Of a stretch of DNA of 32,737 bases, positions 25,468 to 32,737 are shown one piece after another. Source of the DNA: Erysipelotrichaceae bacterium (lineage in GTDB: Bacteria > Bacillota_I > Bacilli_A > Erysipelotrichales > Erysipelotrichaceae); assembly GCA_012523895.1 (NCBI GenBank), contig JAAYSZ010000042.1, forward strand, positions 1-32,737. The letters are read 5' to 3'. How positions within the stretch are numbered: the first letter of the stretch is position 1; every line of letters begins with the position of its first letter. A model generated the notes under the pieces. That model saw only the letters and a program-made list of their open reading frames with translations, ran no database searches and had not been told where the DNA came from. The position numbers and the translations under genes are program-made.

Positions 25468-26271
25468 CCCATTTTTTACTATTTCTTCTATTTCCTTAAC
25501 TTTAATATTACCTACAAATCCATCATCACTTAATTGTGCCATAGTTGAATCAAGTGGTAGTTTTGCTAGTACATTTAAGTTATATTTTTTTGCTAGTTCA
25601 TCTATGTTGCTTTCTCCAAATACATATATTCTATTTCCACAATCATTACATTCAACATAACTCATATTTTCAATAATTCCAGTAATAGTTATATTCATAG
25701 ATTTGAGCATATTTACAGATTTAGAAACTATCATTGAAACTAAATCTTGAGGAGTAGTAACTATTATAGCTCCATCTAAAGGAATTGATTGCATTATAGT
25801 TAAAGGTACATCTCCAGTTCCTGGAGGTAAATCTACAAACATATAATCTATATCGCCCCATAAAACTTCTTCATAATATTGTTTTATTAACCCTGAAATC
25901 ATTGGTCCTCTAAATATAACTGGAGTTTCATCGGTTTCTAATAACATATTAGTACTAATAACTTTAATGTTTTCTTTAGTAATAGCAGGCATGATTAATT
26001 TACCATCTGAATAAGCTTTAGTAGTAATACCAAACATCTTAGTCATACTTGGTCCAGTTATATCACCATCTAATACTGCTGTCTTATAGCCATTTCTAGC
26101 ACAAGCTGAAGCTAATAAAGCAGTAACAGAACTTTTCCCTACTCCACCTTTCCCACTTACAATTGCATAGATTTTTTTAATTTTTGATTTACTATTCAAT
26201 TTATAACCAAAATCTTTTCTATCAGAACAATCTAAATTACAACTAGCACAGTTATTATCACAATTAGTCAT
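25459..26271 (-). CDS. mrp: Mrp/NBP35-family Fe-S cluster carrier P-loop ATPase
   Basis: The 270-residue protein has the deviant Walker A motif GKGGVGKSS (40-48), a DLPPGTGD motif near 147-154 and a CxxC pair (C208, C211) in ENMSYVECNDCGN that bridges a [4Fe-4S] cluster in the dimer. An N-terminal cysteine cluster, C4-C8-C11-C15, gives a second possible Fe-S site, as seen in clostridial members. The family holds and transfers Fe-S clusters to apoproteins; aconitase in this window would be a plausible client type. It overlaps the trmB stop by one base (TAATG). Confidence 0.9.
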   Translation of the reverse strand: MTNCDNNCASCNLDCSDRKDFGYKLNSKSKIKKIYAIVSGKGGVGKSSVTALLASACARNGYKTAVLDGDITGPSMTKMFGITTKAYSDGKLIMPAITKENIKVISTNMLLETDETPVIFRGPMISGLIKQYYEEVLWGDIDYMFVDLPPGTGDVPLTIMQSIPLDGAIIVTTPQDLVSMIVSKSVNMLKSMNITITGIIENMSYVECNDCGNRIYVFGESNIDELAKKYNLNVLAKLPLDSTMAQLSDDGFVGNIKVKEIEEIVKNGLV

Positions 26272-26912
26272 TATATTCTTCCTTTCTTTAATACCAATCT
26301 ATATATAGGTTGATTTAATTCTATGAACTTAGCTTCATATTCAGTAATAACATCTTCATCATGTTTTTCTCTTCTATAATCTACTGAAATCTCTTCAATT
26401 ATATACCCATTATGAGTAAATTCAATAATAGAAAATTCAAATAATCCACTATTATCAGTTTTAAAAACTATTTTTCCTTCTTCACTTAATATCTCAGTAT
26501 ATTGATCAATAAAATTACTATGAGTTAATCTTCTTTTTCTAGTACTTCTTTTTGGCCATGGATCACTAAAGTTTAAATGAATAATATCTATTTCACCTTT
26601 ATCAAACCAATCAAGGATATCTTTAGCATCTTTAGTAATTAAAACTCTATTTTCTAAAGGTTCTTCAGAAAGTTTCTTAGCAGCAATTGCGGCAACATTT
26701 AATTCTTTTTCAATACCAATCCAACCATCTTCATTATACATCTTAGACATACCATCAAAATAAGCGCCCTTACCAATACCTATTTCAACTCTAATACTAT
26801 TTCTATTAAGTTTTTCCTTCCATTTGCCTTTATAAATACTTGGATTTTCAATAACTAAATCAGTTTGTGACTTTAAAAATGGTATTGCCCATTTCTTTTT
26901 TCTCATTCTCAT
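26271..26912 (-). CDS. trmB: tRNA (guanine-N7-)-methyltransferase
   Basis: The 213-residue Rossmann-fold methyltransferase has the SAM motif VEIGIGKGAYF, and the family-specific NFSDPWPKRSTRKRRLT segment that binds tRNA and the guanine. It methylates G46 in the tRNA variable loop using S-adenosylmethionine. The open frame extends 11 codons further, but that extension starts inside the pnp terminator hairpin, and GAGGG lies eight bases before the ATG at 26912, so I use that start. It is followed directly by mrp. Confidence 0.93.
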   Translation of the reverse strand: MRMRKKKWAIPFLKSQTDLVIENPSIYKGKWKEKLNRNSIRVEIGIGKGAYFDGMSKMYNEDGWIGIEKELNVAAIAAKKLSEEPLENRVLITKDAKDILDWFDKGEIDIIHLNFSDPWPKRSTRKRRLTHSNFIDQYTEILSEEGKIVFKTDNSGLFEFSIIEFTHNGYIIEEISVDYRREKHDEDVITEYEAKFIELNQPIYRLVLKKGRI

Positions 26913-26933
26913 TATATTAACCCTCTCAAAGTA

Positions 26934-26956
26934 AAAGATAGGCATAGCCTATTTTT
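26934..26956 (-). terminator. Terminator hairpin between pnp and trmB
   Basis: The core stem ATAGGC/GCCTAT with an ATA loop (26938-26952) is extended by A-T pairs on both sides. On the minus strand it follows the pnp stop directly and runs into CTTTTACTTT. It may end most pnp transcripts or allow partial read-through into trmB. Confidence 0.65.
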
Positions 26957-29134
26957 TTACTCTTTCTTTTTAAATACTCTTTTTTCTTTATTAGAAGATC
27001 TTCTTTGTTTTCTTTCTTCCTTAAACCCTTCAGGTTTTTCTGTAAATTCACGATGAGAAACATTAACTCTTCCCTTATCATCAATTTCAGTAACCTTAAC
27101 TTTAATAATATCTCCTATATTAAGTACATCTTCAGGTTTTTCAACTCTTTCGTAAGATATCTTAGAAACATGTAATAAACCATCTGTACCAGGGAATAAT
27201 TCTACAAATGCGCCAAACTTTTCAAGTCTAACTACCTTTGCATCGTATTCTTCTCCCACTTTTGCTTCTCTTATAATGTTTTCAAGCATTTCTTTAGCTT
27301 TATCAAGCATTTCTTGATCGCTATGGTAAATTACACACTTTCCATCATCATCGATATCAATTTTAACTTGATCACATTCTTCAATGATTTGATTAATCAT
27401 CTTTCCACCAGTACCAATAACATCTCTAATCTTATCAACTGGAATACTCATTACAACCATCTTAGGAGCGTATTTACTTACTGATTCTCTTGGTTTATCA
27501 ATACATGCTTCCATATTAGCCATAATTTCCATTCTACCAGCATGAGCTTGTGCTAATGCTTCTTCCAAAATTTCTCTATTAATACCATCAATTTTAATAT
27601 CCATTTGAAGAGCAGTTATACCATCTTTAGTACCTGCAACTTTAAAGTCCATATCACCATAATGATCTTCCATTCCTTGAATATCACTTAAGATAGAATA
27701 ATGACCATCATGTTCAACAAGTCCCATTGCAATCCCTGCAACTAAATTAGTAATAGGAACTCCAGCACTCATTAAAGACATTGATCCAGCACATATACTT
27801 GCTTGAGAACTTGAACCATTAGATTCTAATACCTCAGCCACAACTCTAATTGCATATGGAAATTCATCTTCACTTGGTAAAACTTGTGCTAATGCTCTTT
27901 CCCCTAGAGCACCATGTCCAATCTCACGTCTTCCTGGGCTTCCCATTCTTCCAGTTTCTCCAACACTGTATGGAGGAAAATTATAATGATGCATAAATCT
28001 TTTTTCTTCAACTTCAGTTAAATCATCAATAATTTGATTATCCCCTAAAGCTCCTAATGTAGTAACAGATAATACTTGTGTTTCTCCACGAGTGAAAAGT
28101 GAAGATCCATGAGCTCTTGGAAGCAAATCTATTTGAGAATTTAATGGTCTAATTTCTTCTAATCCTCTTCCATCAGGTCTAATCTTATCTACAGAAATAA
28201 GTCTTCTTACTTCATTTGCAACTATTTCATGACAATATTCTTTTGCTTGCTTAATAGCATTGTTCATTTCTTTTTCACTCTTATACTCTAAACCTTCAAA
28301 ATAAGCTATCATTTCTTCAGTTATTTCATCAATCTTTCCATATCTTTCAAGTTTTAATTTAATAGAAACAGCTTCTTCTAATCTCTTTCTACCATTTTCA
28401 TCAATATAATCTTTGATATCTTGTTCTATTTCATAAAGAATTACTTCCATCTTTTCCTTTGCACAATTTTTTATGATTTCTTCTTGAAACTCACATAATA
28501 ATTTTATGTGTTCATGTCCAAATAATAATGCATCTAAAATATCAGATTCTAAAACTTCTTTAGATTCTGCTTCAACCATATTTATTGCATCTTTTGTACC
28601 AGCAACTGTTAAATTAATATCAGATTTTGACATTTGCTCTACACTTGGATTAATAATAAGTTCACCATCAACTCTACCTACTATAACCCCTGCAACTGGA
28701 CCATTAAAAGGAATATCTGAAACACATAAAGATAAAGAAGCTCCTAATAATGCCGCCATTTCTGAACTTAAATCAGGATCAACTGAAAGAATTGTATTAA
28801 CTACTTGAACTTCATTTCTAAATCCTTCCGCAAATAATGGTCTAATAGGTCTATCAATTAAACGAGCAGTCAAAGTTGCATGTTCACTTGGTCTACCTTC
28901 CCTTCTTAAAAATCCTCCTGGTATTTTACCAACAGAATATAATTTTTCTTCATAACTTACTGTTAATGGGAAAAAATCTATATCTTTAGCTTGTTTAGAA
29001 GCTGTAGCAGTTGAAAGAACTACAGTATCCCCGTAACGTATTAATACAGACCCTCCCGCCTGTTTTGCTATTTCGCCATGCTCTACTTTTATAGTATTAC
29101 CGCAAAAATCAAAACTAAATTCTTGTTTTGTCAT
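26957..29134 (-). CDS. pnp: Polyribonucleotide nucleotidyltransferase (PNPase)
   Basis: The 725-residue protein has the full bacterial PNPase layout: first RNase PH domain (about 10-145), helical domain (about 150-240), second and catalytic RNase PH domain (about 320-470) with RGETQVL and the [20 protein letters not shown] block (split: [22 protein letters not shown]), a KH domain with [12 protein letters not shown] near 580, and an S1 domain (about 620-690) with [20 protein letters not shown]. It degrades RNA 3' to 5' with phosphate and is a trimeric member of the RNA degradosome. The basic C-terminal tail (about 695-725) is typical. It has its own promoter and is not next to rpsO here as in many bacteria. 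Confidence 0.96.
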   Translation of the reverse strand: MTKQEFSFDFCGNTIKVEHGEIAKQAGGSVLIRYGDTVVLSTATASKQAKDIDFFPLTVSYEEKLYSVGKIPGGFLRREGRPSEHATLTARLIDRPIRPLFAEGFRNEVQVVNTILSVDPDLSSEMAALLGASLSLCVSDIPFNGPVAGVIVGRVDGELIINPSVEQMSKSDINLTVAGTKDAINMVEAESKEVLESDILDALLFGHEHIKLLCEFQEEIIKNCAKEKMEVILYEIEQDIKDYIDENGRKRLEEAVSIKLKLERYGKIDEITEEMIAYFEGLEYKSEKEMNNAIKQAKEYCHEIVANEVRRLISVDKIRPDGRGLEEIRPLNSQIDLLPRAHGSSLFTRGETQVLSVTTLGALGDNQIIDDLTEVEEKRFMHHYNFPPYSVGETGRMGSPGRREIGHGALGERALAQVLPSEDEFPYAIRVVAEVLESNGSSSQASICAGSMSLMSAGVPITNLVAGIAMGLVEHDGHYSILSDIQGMEDHYGDMDFKVAGTKDGITALQMDIKIDGINREILEEALAQAHAGRMEIMANMEACIDKPRESVSKYAPKMVVMSIPVDKIRDVIGTGGKMINQIIEECDQVKIDIDDDGKCVIYHSDQEMLDKAKEMLENIIREAKVGEEYDAKVVRLEKFGAFVELFPGTDGLLHVSKISYERVEKPEDVLNIGDIIKVKVTEIDDKGRVNVSHREFTEKPEGFKEERKQRRSSNKEKRVFKKKE

Positions 29135-29176
29135 ATTTTACCTCTACTTTTCTTTTTTTAAAATTACACCTGTTAT

Positions 29177-29185
29177 ATTCTAACA
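29177..29185 (-). promoter_or_regulatory. Candidate extended -10 promoter for pnp
   Basis: The minus strand reads TGTTAGAAT, a TGn-extended -10 with one mismatch, 42 bases before the pnp ATG and just after the terminator of the upstream gene. No good -35 is seen. Confidence 0.4.
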
Positions 29186-29200
29186 TTTTTAAAAATGAAA

Positions 29201-29218
29201 AGGTAGGTTATCCTACCT
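29201..29218 (-). terminator. Intrinsic terminator after the DUF2752 gene
   Basis: A perfect 7-bp stem AGGTAGG/CCTACCT with a TTAT loop overlaps the stop codon, followed on the minus strand by TTTTCATTTTT. Confidence 0.75.
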
Positions 29219-29590
29219 AATATCACCAAATATACTAGAAAACAGACTATTTTTATTATAATCCATTGGTATTGTATGAGGAAAATATAAATACATCCTT
29301 ATAAAATACACAACAATTACTAACACTAATACTAACAACCATATTTTATTATTAACTTTTTCTTTAAGAAAATACATTACTGCAATAACTATTATTATCC
29401 AAAATAAAGGATGATAATATAATGCTCCTTTAATATTTCCACTTAATGCAAGTGCCCATGCCCTACTCATACCACATGAAGGACAAGGAATTCCTGTAAT
29501 TGCTTTAAAAATACATCCTGTATCAAACAATATATTATTTAAAACAACTATTCCAAAAATAATCAATAATACTAAAACTTTTTTTATCAT
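29213..29590 (-). CDS. DUF2752 family small membrane protein
   Basis: The 125-residue protein has three hydrophobic segments and the DUF2752 signature: TGIPCPSCGMSRA (residues about 32-44) followed by HPLFW near 60. The CPxCGxxR cysteines suggest metal binding or a redox role, but no function is established that I know of. It is coupled to the upstream DUF4234 gene (TAATG overlap). DUF2752 proteins often occur beside other small membrane proteins such as TM2 or DUF4234 families. Confidence 0.8.
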   Translation of the reverse strand: MIKKVLVLLIIFGIVVLNNILFDTGCIFKAITGIPCPSCGMSRAWALALSGNIKGALYYHPLFWIIIVIAVMYFLKEKVNNKIWLLVLVLVIVVYFIRMYLYFPHTIPMDYNKNSLFSSIFGDIR

Positions 29591-29958
29591 TAGCTCAAAG
29601 GATCAATAAAATCTTCGTTATCATTAACAATATTATTTAATGCTTCTTGTTGAAGTATTAAAGCAACTAGGCCTAGCCCAAATATCGCTAAAATTAAATG
29701 AAGTACAGAATTATCCGTAGAGTAAACTCCATGTTTTTCTTCTACTAAATATACTTGTCTAGCATTTCTATAAAATACGTAATATGAATACAAACCACAT
29801 GTTACAAACATAAGAATTATATCCAAAGTTGGATTATTATCATTATCTAATTCATACTTTAAATCTTCTGTAATTTTATATAACCAATAAATCATATAAA
29901 TACCACAAGTAAAAATTGATAATAACAAACCTGATACAACATTTCTATATTTCAACAT
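29590..29958 (-). CDS. DUF4234 family small membrane protein
   Basis: The 122-residue protein has three hydrophobic segments with the DUF4234-like repeated phrase TCGIYMIYWLYKI and TCGLYSYYVFYRNARQ. Similar phrases in TM2- and DUF4234-type proteins suggest helix-turn membrane domains. Function unknown. AAGGAG precedes the ATG. It heads a two-gene operon with the DUF2752 gene. Confidence 0.78.
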   Translation of the reverse strand: MLKYRNVVSGLLLSIFTCGIYMIYWLYKITEDLKYELDNDNNPTLDIILMFVTCGLYSYYVFYRNARQVYLVEEKHGVYSTDNSVLHLILAIFGLGLVALILQQEALNNIVNDNEDFIDPLS

Positions 29959-29983
29959 AAAATCAACTCCTTTGCCATGATAA

Positions 29984-29992
29984 AGTATAACA
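29984..29992 (-). promoter_or_regulatory. Candidate extended -10 promoter for the DUF4234-DUF2752 operon
   Basis: The minus strand reads TGTTATACT, a TGn-extended -10 with one mismatch, about 25 bases before the ATG at 29958 and immediately after the desulfoferrodoxin terminator. Confidence 0.45.
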
Positions 29993-29996
29993 TAAT

Positions 29997-30021
29997 AAAA
30001 AACCTAATAAATAGGTTTTTT
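29997..30021 (-). terminator. Intrinsic terminator after desulfoferrodoxin
   Basis: A 10-bp stem, AAAAAACCTA/TAGGTTTTTT, with a five-base loop. On the minus strand the distal arm itself provides the T6 run, continued by ATTATG. It ends the operon that includes the FtsX-like permease and GIY-YIG genes. Confidence 0.8.
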
Positions 30022-30043
30022 TATTTTTTTAACATTAAATTTA

Positions 30044-30421
30044 CTAAACTGAAGTCTTCCATAATCCATGTAGATTACAATATTCATAAACAGCAACTAC
30101 AGGTTCATCATCATAGAAGTCTACAGATGGATGCTCTCCAGGATTCAAGAATGCAACTCTGTATCCTTTTTCAGTTTGTAAAATAATAAATTGTATCCAG
30201 TGTTCAGGAACCATTGGATGATCAACACTTCCAACATTTACCTTAATACGATTGTTTTCTCTTGTTACAACAGGAACATGTTTTTCGCCAGCTGCATCTT
30301 CTGTATTAGCTTCTAATAAGCTCATTTTTTCTCCGCAACATACTAAAGGTACTTTTGCATCATGAAGTTTAATTGCAATGTTTCCGCAATGTTTACAACG
30401 ATAAATTTTTAATTCTTCCAT
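30044..30421 (-). CDS. dfx: Desulfoferrodoxin (2Fe superoxide reductase)
   Basis: The 125-residue protein has both iron centres of class I/2Fe desulfoferrodoxin. The N-terminal centre I cysteines are C9, C12, C28 and C29 (YRCKHCG, VCCGEK). The catalytic centre II ligands are H48, H68, H74, C115 and H118 (EKHVPV, DHPMVPEHW, EYCNLHG), with K48-type lysine replaced by the adjacent EK pair at 46-47 in the loop that closes the site. It reduces superoxide to peroxide without making oxygen, which suits an anaerobe and complements rubrerythrin. An open frame extends 16 codons upstream, but AGGAGGAG just before the ATG at 30421 fixes the start. Confidence 0.95.
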   Translation of the reverse strand: MEELKIYRCKHCGNIAIKLHDAKVPLVCCGEKMSLLEANTEDAAGEKHVPVVTRENNRIKVNVGSVDHPMVPEHWIQFIILQTEKGYRVAFLNPGEHPSVDFYDDEPVVAVYEYCNLHGLWKTSV

Positions 30422-30437
30422 AAATTCTCCTCCTGTA

Positions 30438-30713
30438 TTAATTATCATACATATAAAAATACTTTTCAAGATTAATGCTTTTTACTAATTTTAGCTTTTC
30501 CTTTTTACTTAATCTTTTAATATAGTACTCTCTTTTAAGTGCATCATTTTTATTCTCAAACCCTTCAATATAAACATATTTTACAGGTAATCTATTTCTT
30601 GTATACTTTGATCCTTTGCCATTATTATGTGTTTCTAATCTTTTTTTTAAATCATTAGTCCATCCTGTATAAAAACTACCATCACTACATTTTAATATAT
30701 ATACATAATTCAT
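30438..30713 (-). CDS. GIY-YIG nuclease-domain protein (UPF0213/YhbQ-like)
   Basis: The 91-residue single-domain protein has the GIY-YIG elements: YVYILKC at residues 3-9, SFYTGWTNDLKKRLETHN with the catalytic-type arginine near 25, GSKYTRNRLP, and a conserved glutamate in ALKREYYIKRLSKKEK near 62. Proteins of this small type cut or bind DNA or RNA in E. coli relatives, but the cellular role is unclear. Its ATG overlaps the upstream permease stop (TAATG), and desulfoferrodoxin begins 16 bases after its stop. Confidence 0.9.
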   Translation of the reverse strand: MNYVYILKCSDGSFYTGWTNDLKKRLETHNNGKGSKYTRNRLPVKYVYIEGFENKNDALKREYYIKRLSKKEKLKLVKSINLEKYFYMYDN

Positions 30714-32737
30714 TATTCTACACTCTTTAAAGCTTCTACCATATTTATATTCTTTAGTTTTTTAGTCATAAATATATTAACAAACAATGAAAATACTAAA
30801 GTTAGTACAACCGCAAATATTAAACTAGTATTATTTATTTCTCTACTAAACATTACACTATCCATTTCTACTAAATAAATAATATATTTATGCAATATTT
30901 TACCTAAAGGAATTCCTGCAATTGCACCTACAAAAGTTAAAACTAAATTTTCTTTATAAATAAACATGTTAATTTCTCTTTGGGTAAAACCTAACACTTT
31001 AAAAGTAGCTAGTTCTCTTTCTCTTTCAGATATATTTACATTTGTTAGGTTACTTAATACTACAAACGCAAGTGCTGCTGCTGCTAGTATTATTACTATC
31101 ATTATTGAATTTAATCCCGATACCATTCCATTAAAAGTTTCTATTGCAAAACTATTAAAACTTATTGAATCAACACCTTTTATATCTAAAAGTTCATCTT
31201 GAAATATTTGTGTATCTTCTGGATTATTAGCTTTAATAATAACAGTATTATTAGCTAAATTAGTATTAAATACTTCTTTGTAGTATGTACTACTCATAAA
31301 CAATTCATTATTAACATAATTTTCAGTTAAACCAATAACCTTAACTTGTTTAATTAAACCATTTTCACTTTCCATTTTAATGACATCATTAATATTTATA
31401 TTTAATAATTCTCCAAGTTTTTCATTAATGATTACACCTTCTTCTTTTAATTCTATTGGTGAAAGATCTTTTCTATTTCTAAATACATAAAAATCATTAA
31501 TTTTTTCTATATCATCAGTTATAGTAACTTTAATAACTTCTTCTCTATTATTATAGAAAACTTTACCATCATATGTTGTTACTAATAAGGCATCATTTGT
31601 TTCATTGTGTTCTAATATTTCATTATAAATTACTATTCCTTCTGAAATAGTTGTATCTTCTTCAAACATTATAGAACCATCAAATTTATATATTTCATTA
31701 AATTGTTTTTCAACTATTGTACCAATAGAATCTCTTATACCAAGTCCTGTAATAATTAAAGCACTGCATCCTGCAACACCTATTACAGTCATAAAAAACC
31801 TTTTTTTATACCTAACAATGTTTCTAATAGTAAGTTTTGTAGAAAAATTAATATTATTCCAAATAAAACCGATTCTATCAATTAAAATAGATTTTCCAGC
31901 AACAGGAACCTTAGGTCTTAATAATTGTGATGGCACTTCTTTAATCTCGCTTCTGCATGTTAAATAAGTTGTAAGTAACATAACAATAATAAAACTAACA
32001 TTTGCAATAAAGATTAAATTCCATGGTATTAATATTTGATACTTTGGTAAGTTATACATCATATTCCATGCATTATATATAACTCTTGGGAAAAGTAATA
32101 ATCCACTAATACTGCCAATTAATCCGCCTATCAAAGTTGCAAGTAAAGCATAATTTATATATTTATAATAAATTTCTAATTCTCTATATCCTAAAGCTCT
32201 ATATATTCCAATTTGTCCTCGTTGTTCATCTATCATTCTTGTCATAGTTGTTAAACAAACAAGAGATGCAACCAAGAAAAAGAATACTGGGAAAACATTA
32301 CCAATTGCTGTCATTTGACTAATGGTATCTGAATATGTTTTTGATGAATAGTGTTCTTCTCTGCTTAACACAGTCCATTCACCATCTTCTAAATCTTCTA
32401 TATCCTGTTTTGCTTTTTCTAGGTCAGCTTTAGCTTCATCTAATTCTTGTTGACCATCAATTTTTTCTTCTTCAAATTCTTTAATAGCATCAGCAAGTTC
32501 TATCTTTGCATCAGCTATTTCAATTTCAGCATCTTTTAAATCTTGTCTAGCTTTTCTAAACTCTTCTTCTGCTTCAACTCTAGCTTCATCAAGTTTAACA
32601 CTTGCATTAGTAAGTTCTCTAAAACCACTATCAATCATTGTTCCAGCATCATCTAACTTTTTTTGACCTTCAGCTAATCCACTTTGTATTTGTGCCTTTT
32701 TAGATAACAAATCATTTTTTTGGGCCTGTAAAGAAGC
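30713..32737 (-). CDS. FtsX-like ABC transporter permease with coiled-coil domain (N-terminus outside window)
   Basis: The frame is open to the window edge, giving the last 674 residues. It starts within a long heptad-rich, Glu/Lys/Ala-rich coiled coil (to about residue 120). Then come a membrane segment VFPVFFFLVASLVCLTT and two more, a linker with SEIKEVPSQLLRPKVP, another segment (FFMTVIGVAG), an extracellular domain of about 200 residues, and three C-terminal segments with ERERELATFKVLGFTQREI and a final MVEALKSVE. The FtsX domain thus occurs twice, as in large Firmicute permeases of about 1,100 residues. It would couple to an ABC ATPase, probably encoded upstream outside the window, to move or mechanically signal to an unknown extracellular target. 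The coiled coil may contact cell-wall enzymes or the ATPase partner. Confidence 0.85.
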   Translation of the reverse strand, partial: ASLQAQKNDLLSKKAQIQSGLAEGQKKLDDAGTMIDSGFRELTNASVKLDEARVEAEEEFRKARQDLKDAEIEIADAKIELADAIKEFEEEKIDGQQELDEAKADLEKAKQDIEDLEDGEWTVLSREEHYSSKTYSDTISQMTAIGNVFPVFFFLVASLVCLTTMTRMIDEQRGQIGIYRALGYRELEIYYKYINYALLATLIGGLIGSISGLLLFPRVIYNAWNMMYNLPKYQILIPWNLIFIANVSFIIVMLLTTYLTCRSEIKEVPSQLLRPKVPVAGKSILIDRIGFIWNNINFSTKLTIRNIVRYKKRFFMTVIGVAGCSALIITGLGIRDSIGTIVEKQFNEIYKFDGSIMFEEDTTISEGIVIYNEILEHNETNDALLVTTYDGKVFYNNREEVIKVTITDDIEKINDFYVFRNRKDLSPIELKEEGVIINEKLGELLNININDVIKMESENGLIKQVKVIGLTENYVNNELFMSSTYYKEVFNTNLANNTVIIKANNPEDTQIFQDELLDIKGVDSISFNSFAIETFNGMVSGLNSIMIVIILAAAALAFVVLSNLTNVNISERERELATFKVLGFTQREINMFIYKENLVLTFVGAIAGIPLGKILHKYIIYLVEMDSVMFSREINNTSLIFAVVLTLVFSLFVNIFMTKKLKNINMVEALKSVE

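Noticed and set aside
30422..30469. Sixteen-codon upstream extension of desulfoferrodoxin
   Set aside because: It overlaps the GIY-YIG gene end and is not conserved in the family; AGGAGGAG directly before the ATG at 30421 marks the real start.
1..32737. Alternative genetic code (UGA as tryptophan), suggested by the Mollicute-like composition
   Set aside because: UGA ends several genes at exactly the expected positions (for example gltA at 8960-8962 and the EIIA gene at 14332-14334), and tryptophan is encoded by TGG.
1..32737. CRISPR arrays, insertion sequences, integrases, attachment sites, tRNA or rRNA genes
   Set aside because: No spaced direct repeats, transposase or integrase motifs, or cloverleaf-like sequences were noticed. 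All sizeable stretches are accounted for by housekeeping, metabolic or transport genes.

Overview
This is a strongly AT-rich, gene-dense bacterial chromosome segment that looks like a low-GC Firmicute: the Bacilli/Erysipelotrichia side or a cell-walled relative of the Mollicutes, by inference from gene content and base composition only. UGA is a normal stop codon (for example at the ends of rluD, gltA, the PTS EIIA gene and the transketolase N-subunit gene), so the code is standard and this is not a Mycoplasma-type genome. Shine-Dalgarno sequences are strong and many genes overlap by 1-14 bases. A 2Fe desulfoferrodoxin and a rubrerythrin suggest an anaerobe or microaerophile. I saw no mobile elements, tRNA or rRNA genes, CRISPR arrays or phage genes, and no gene-free stretch longer than about 150 bases.

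Layout. 1-282: 3' end of ribonuclease HIII (+). 266-3370 (-): lspA, rluD, a rhomboid protease and dCMP deaminase, read as one overlapping operon. 3431-5479 (-): KtrB/KtrA-type potassium uptake. 5630-10871: a divergent locus with aconitase on one side and citrate synthase, isocitrate dehydrogenase and a diacylglycerol-kinase-like lipid kinase on the other; together the first three make 2-oxoglutarate from oxaloacetate and acetyl-CoA. 10891-16699 (-): a six-gene operon of PRD/EII regulator, ascorbate-family PTS EIIA, EIIB and EIIC, and a split transketolase. 16799-17341 (-): rubrerythrin.

17400-19671 (-): an ABC-2 exporter whose permease gene is out of frame at a 15-base homopolymer. 19734-20402 (+): prepilin peptidase, overlapping tail to tail with a secreted or membrane-anchored nuclease that closes a two-part ThrE-type exporter operon (20379-22083, -). 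22189-23376 (+): an M20 amidohydrolase. 23400-25402 (-): two tandem KdgT-like permeases. 25459-29134 (-): pnp, then trmB and the Mrp-type Fe-S P-loop ATPase. 29213-29958 (-): two small membrane proteins (DUF4234 and DUF2752). 30044-32737 (-): an FtsX-like permease with a long coiled coil (cut by the window edge), a GIY-YIG protein and desulfoferrodoxin.

Most of the window is ordinary housekeeping and transport. I did not find a clear new system. The points most worth checking are the poly(A) frameshift in the ABC permease, the PTS-split-transketolase operon with unknown substrate, and a recurrent TGn-extended -10 promoter motif.
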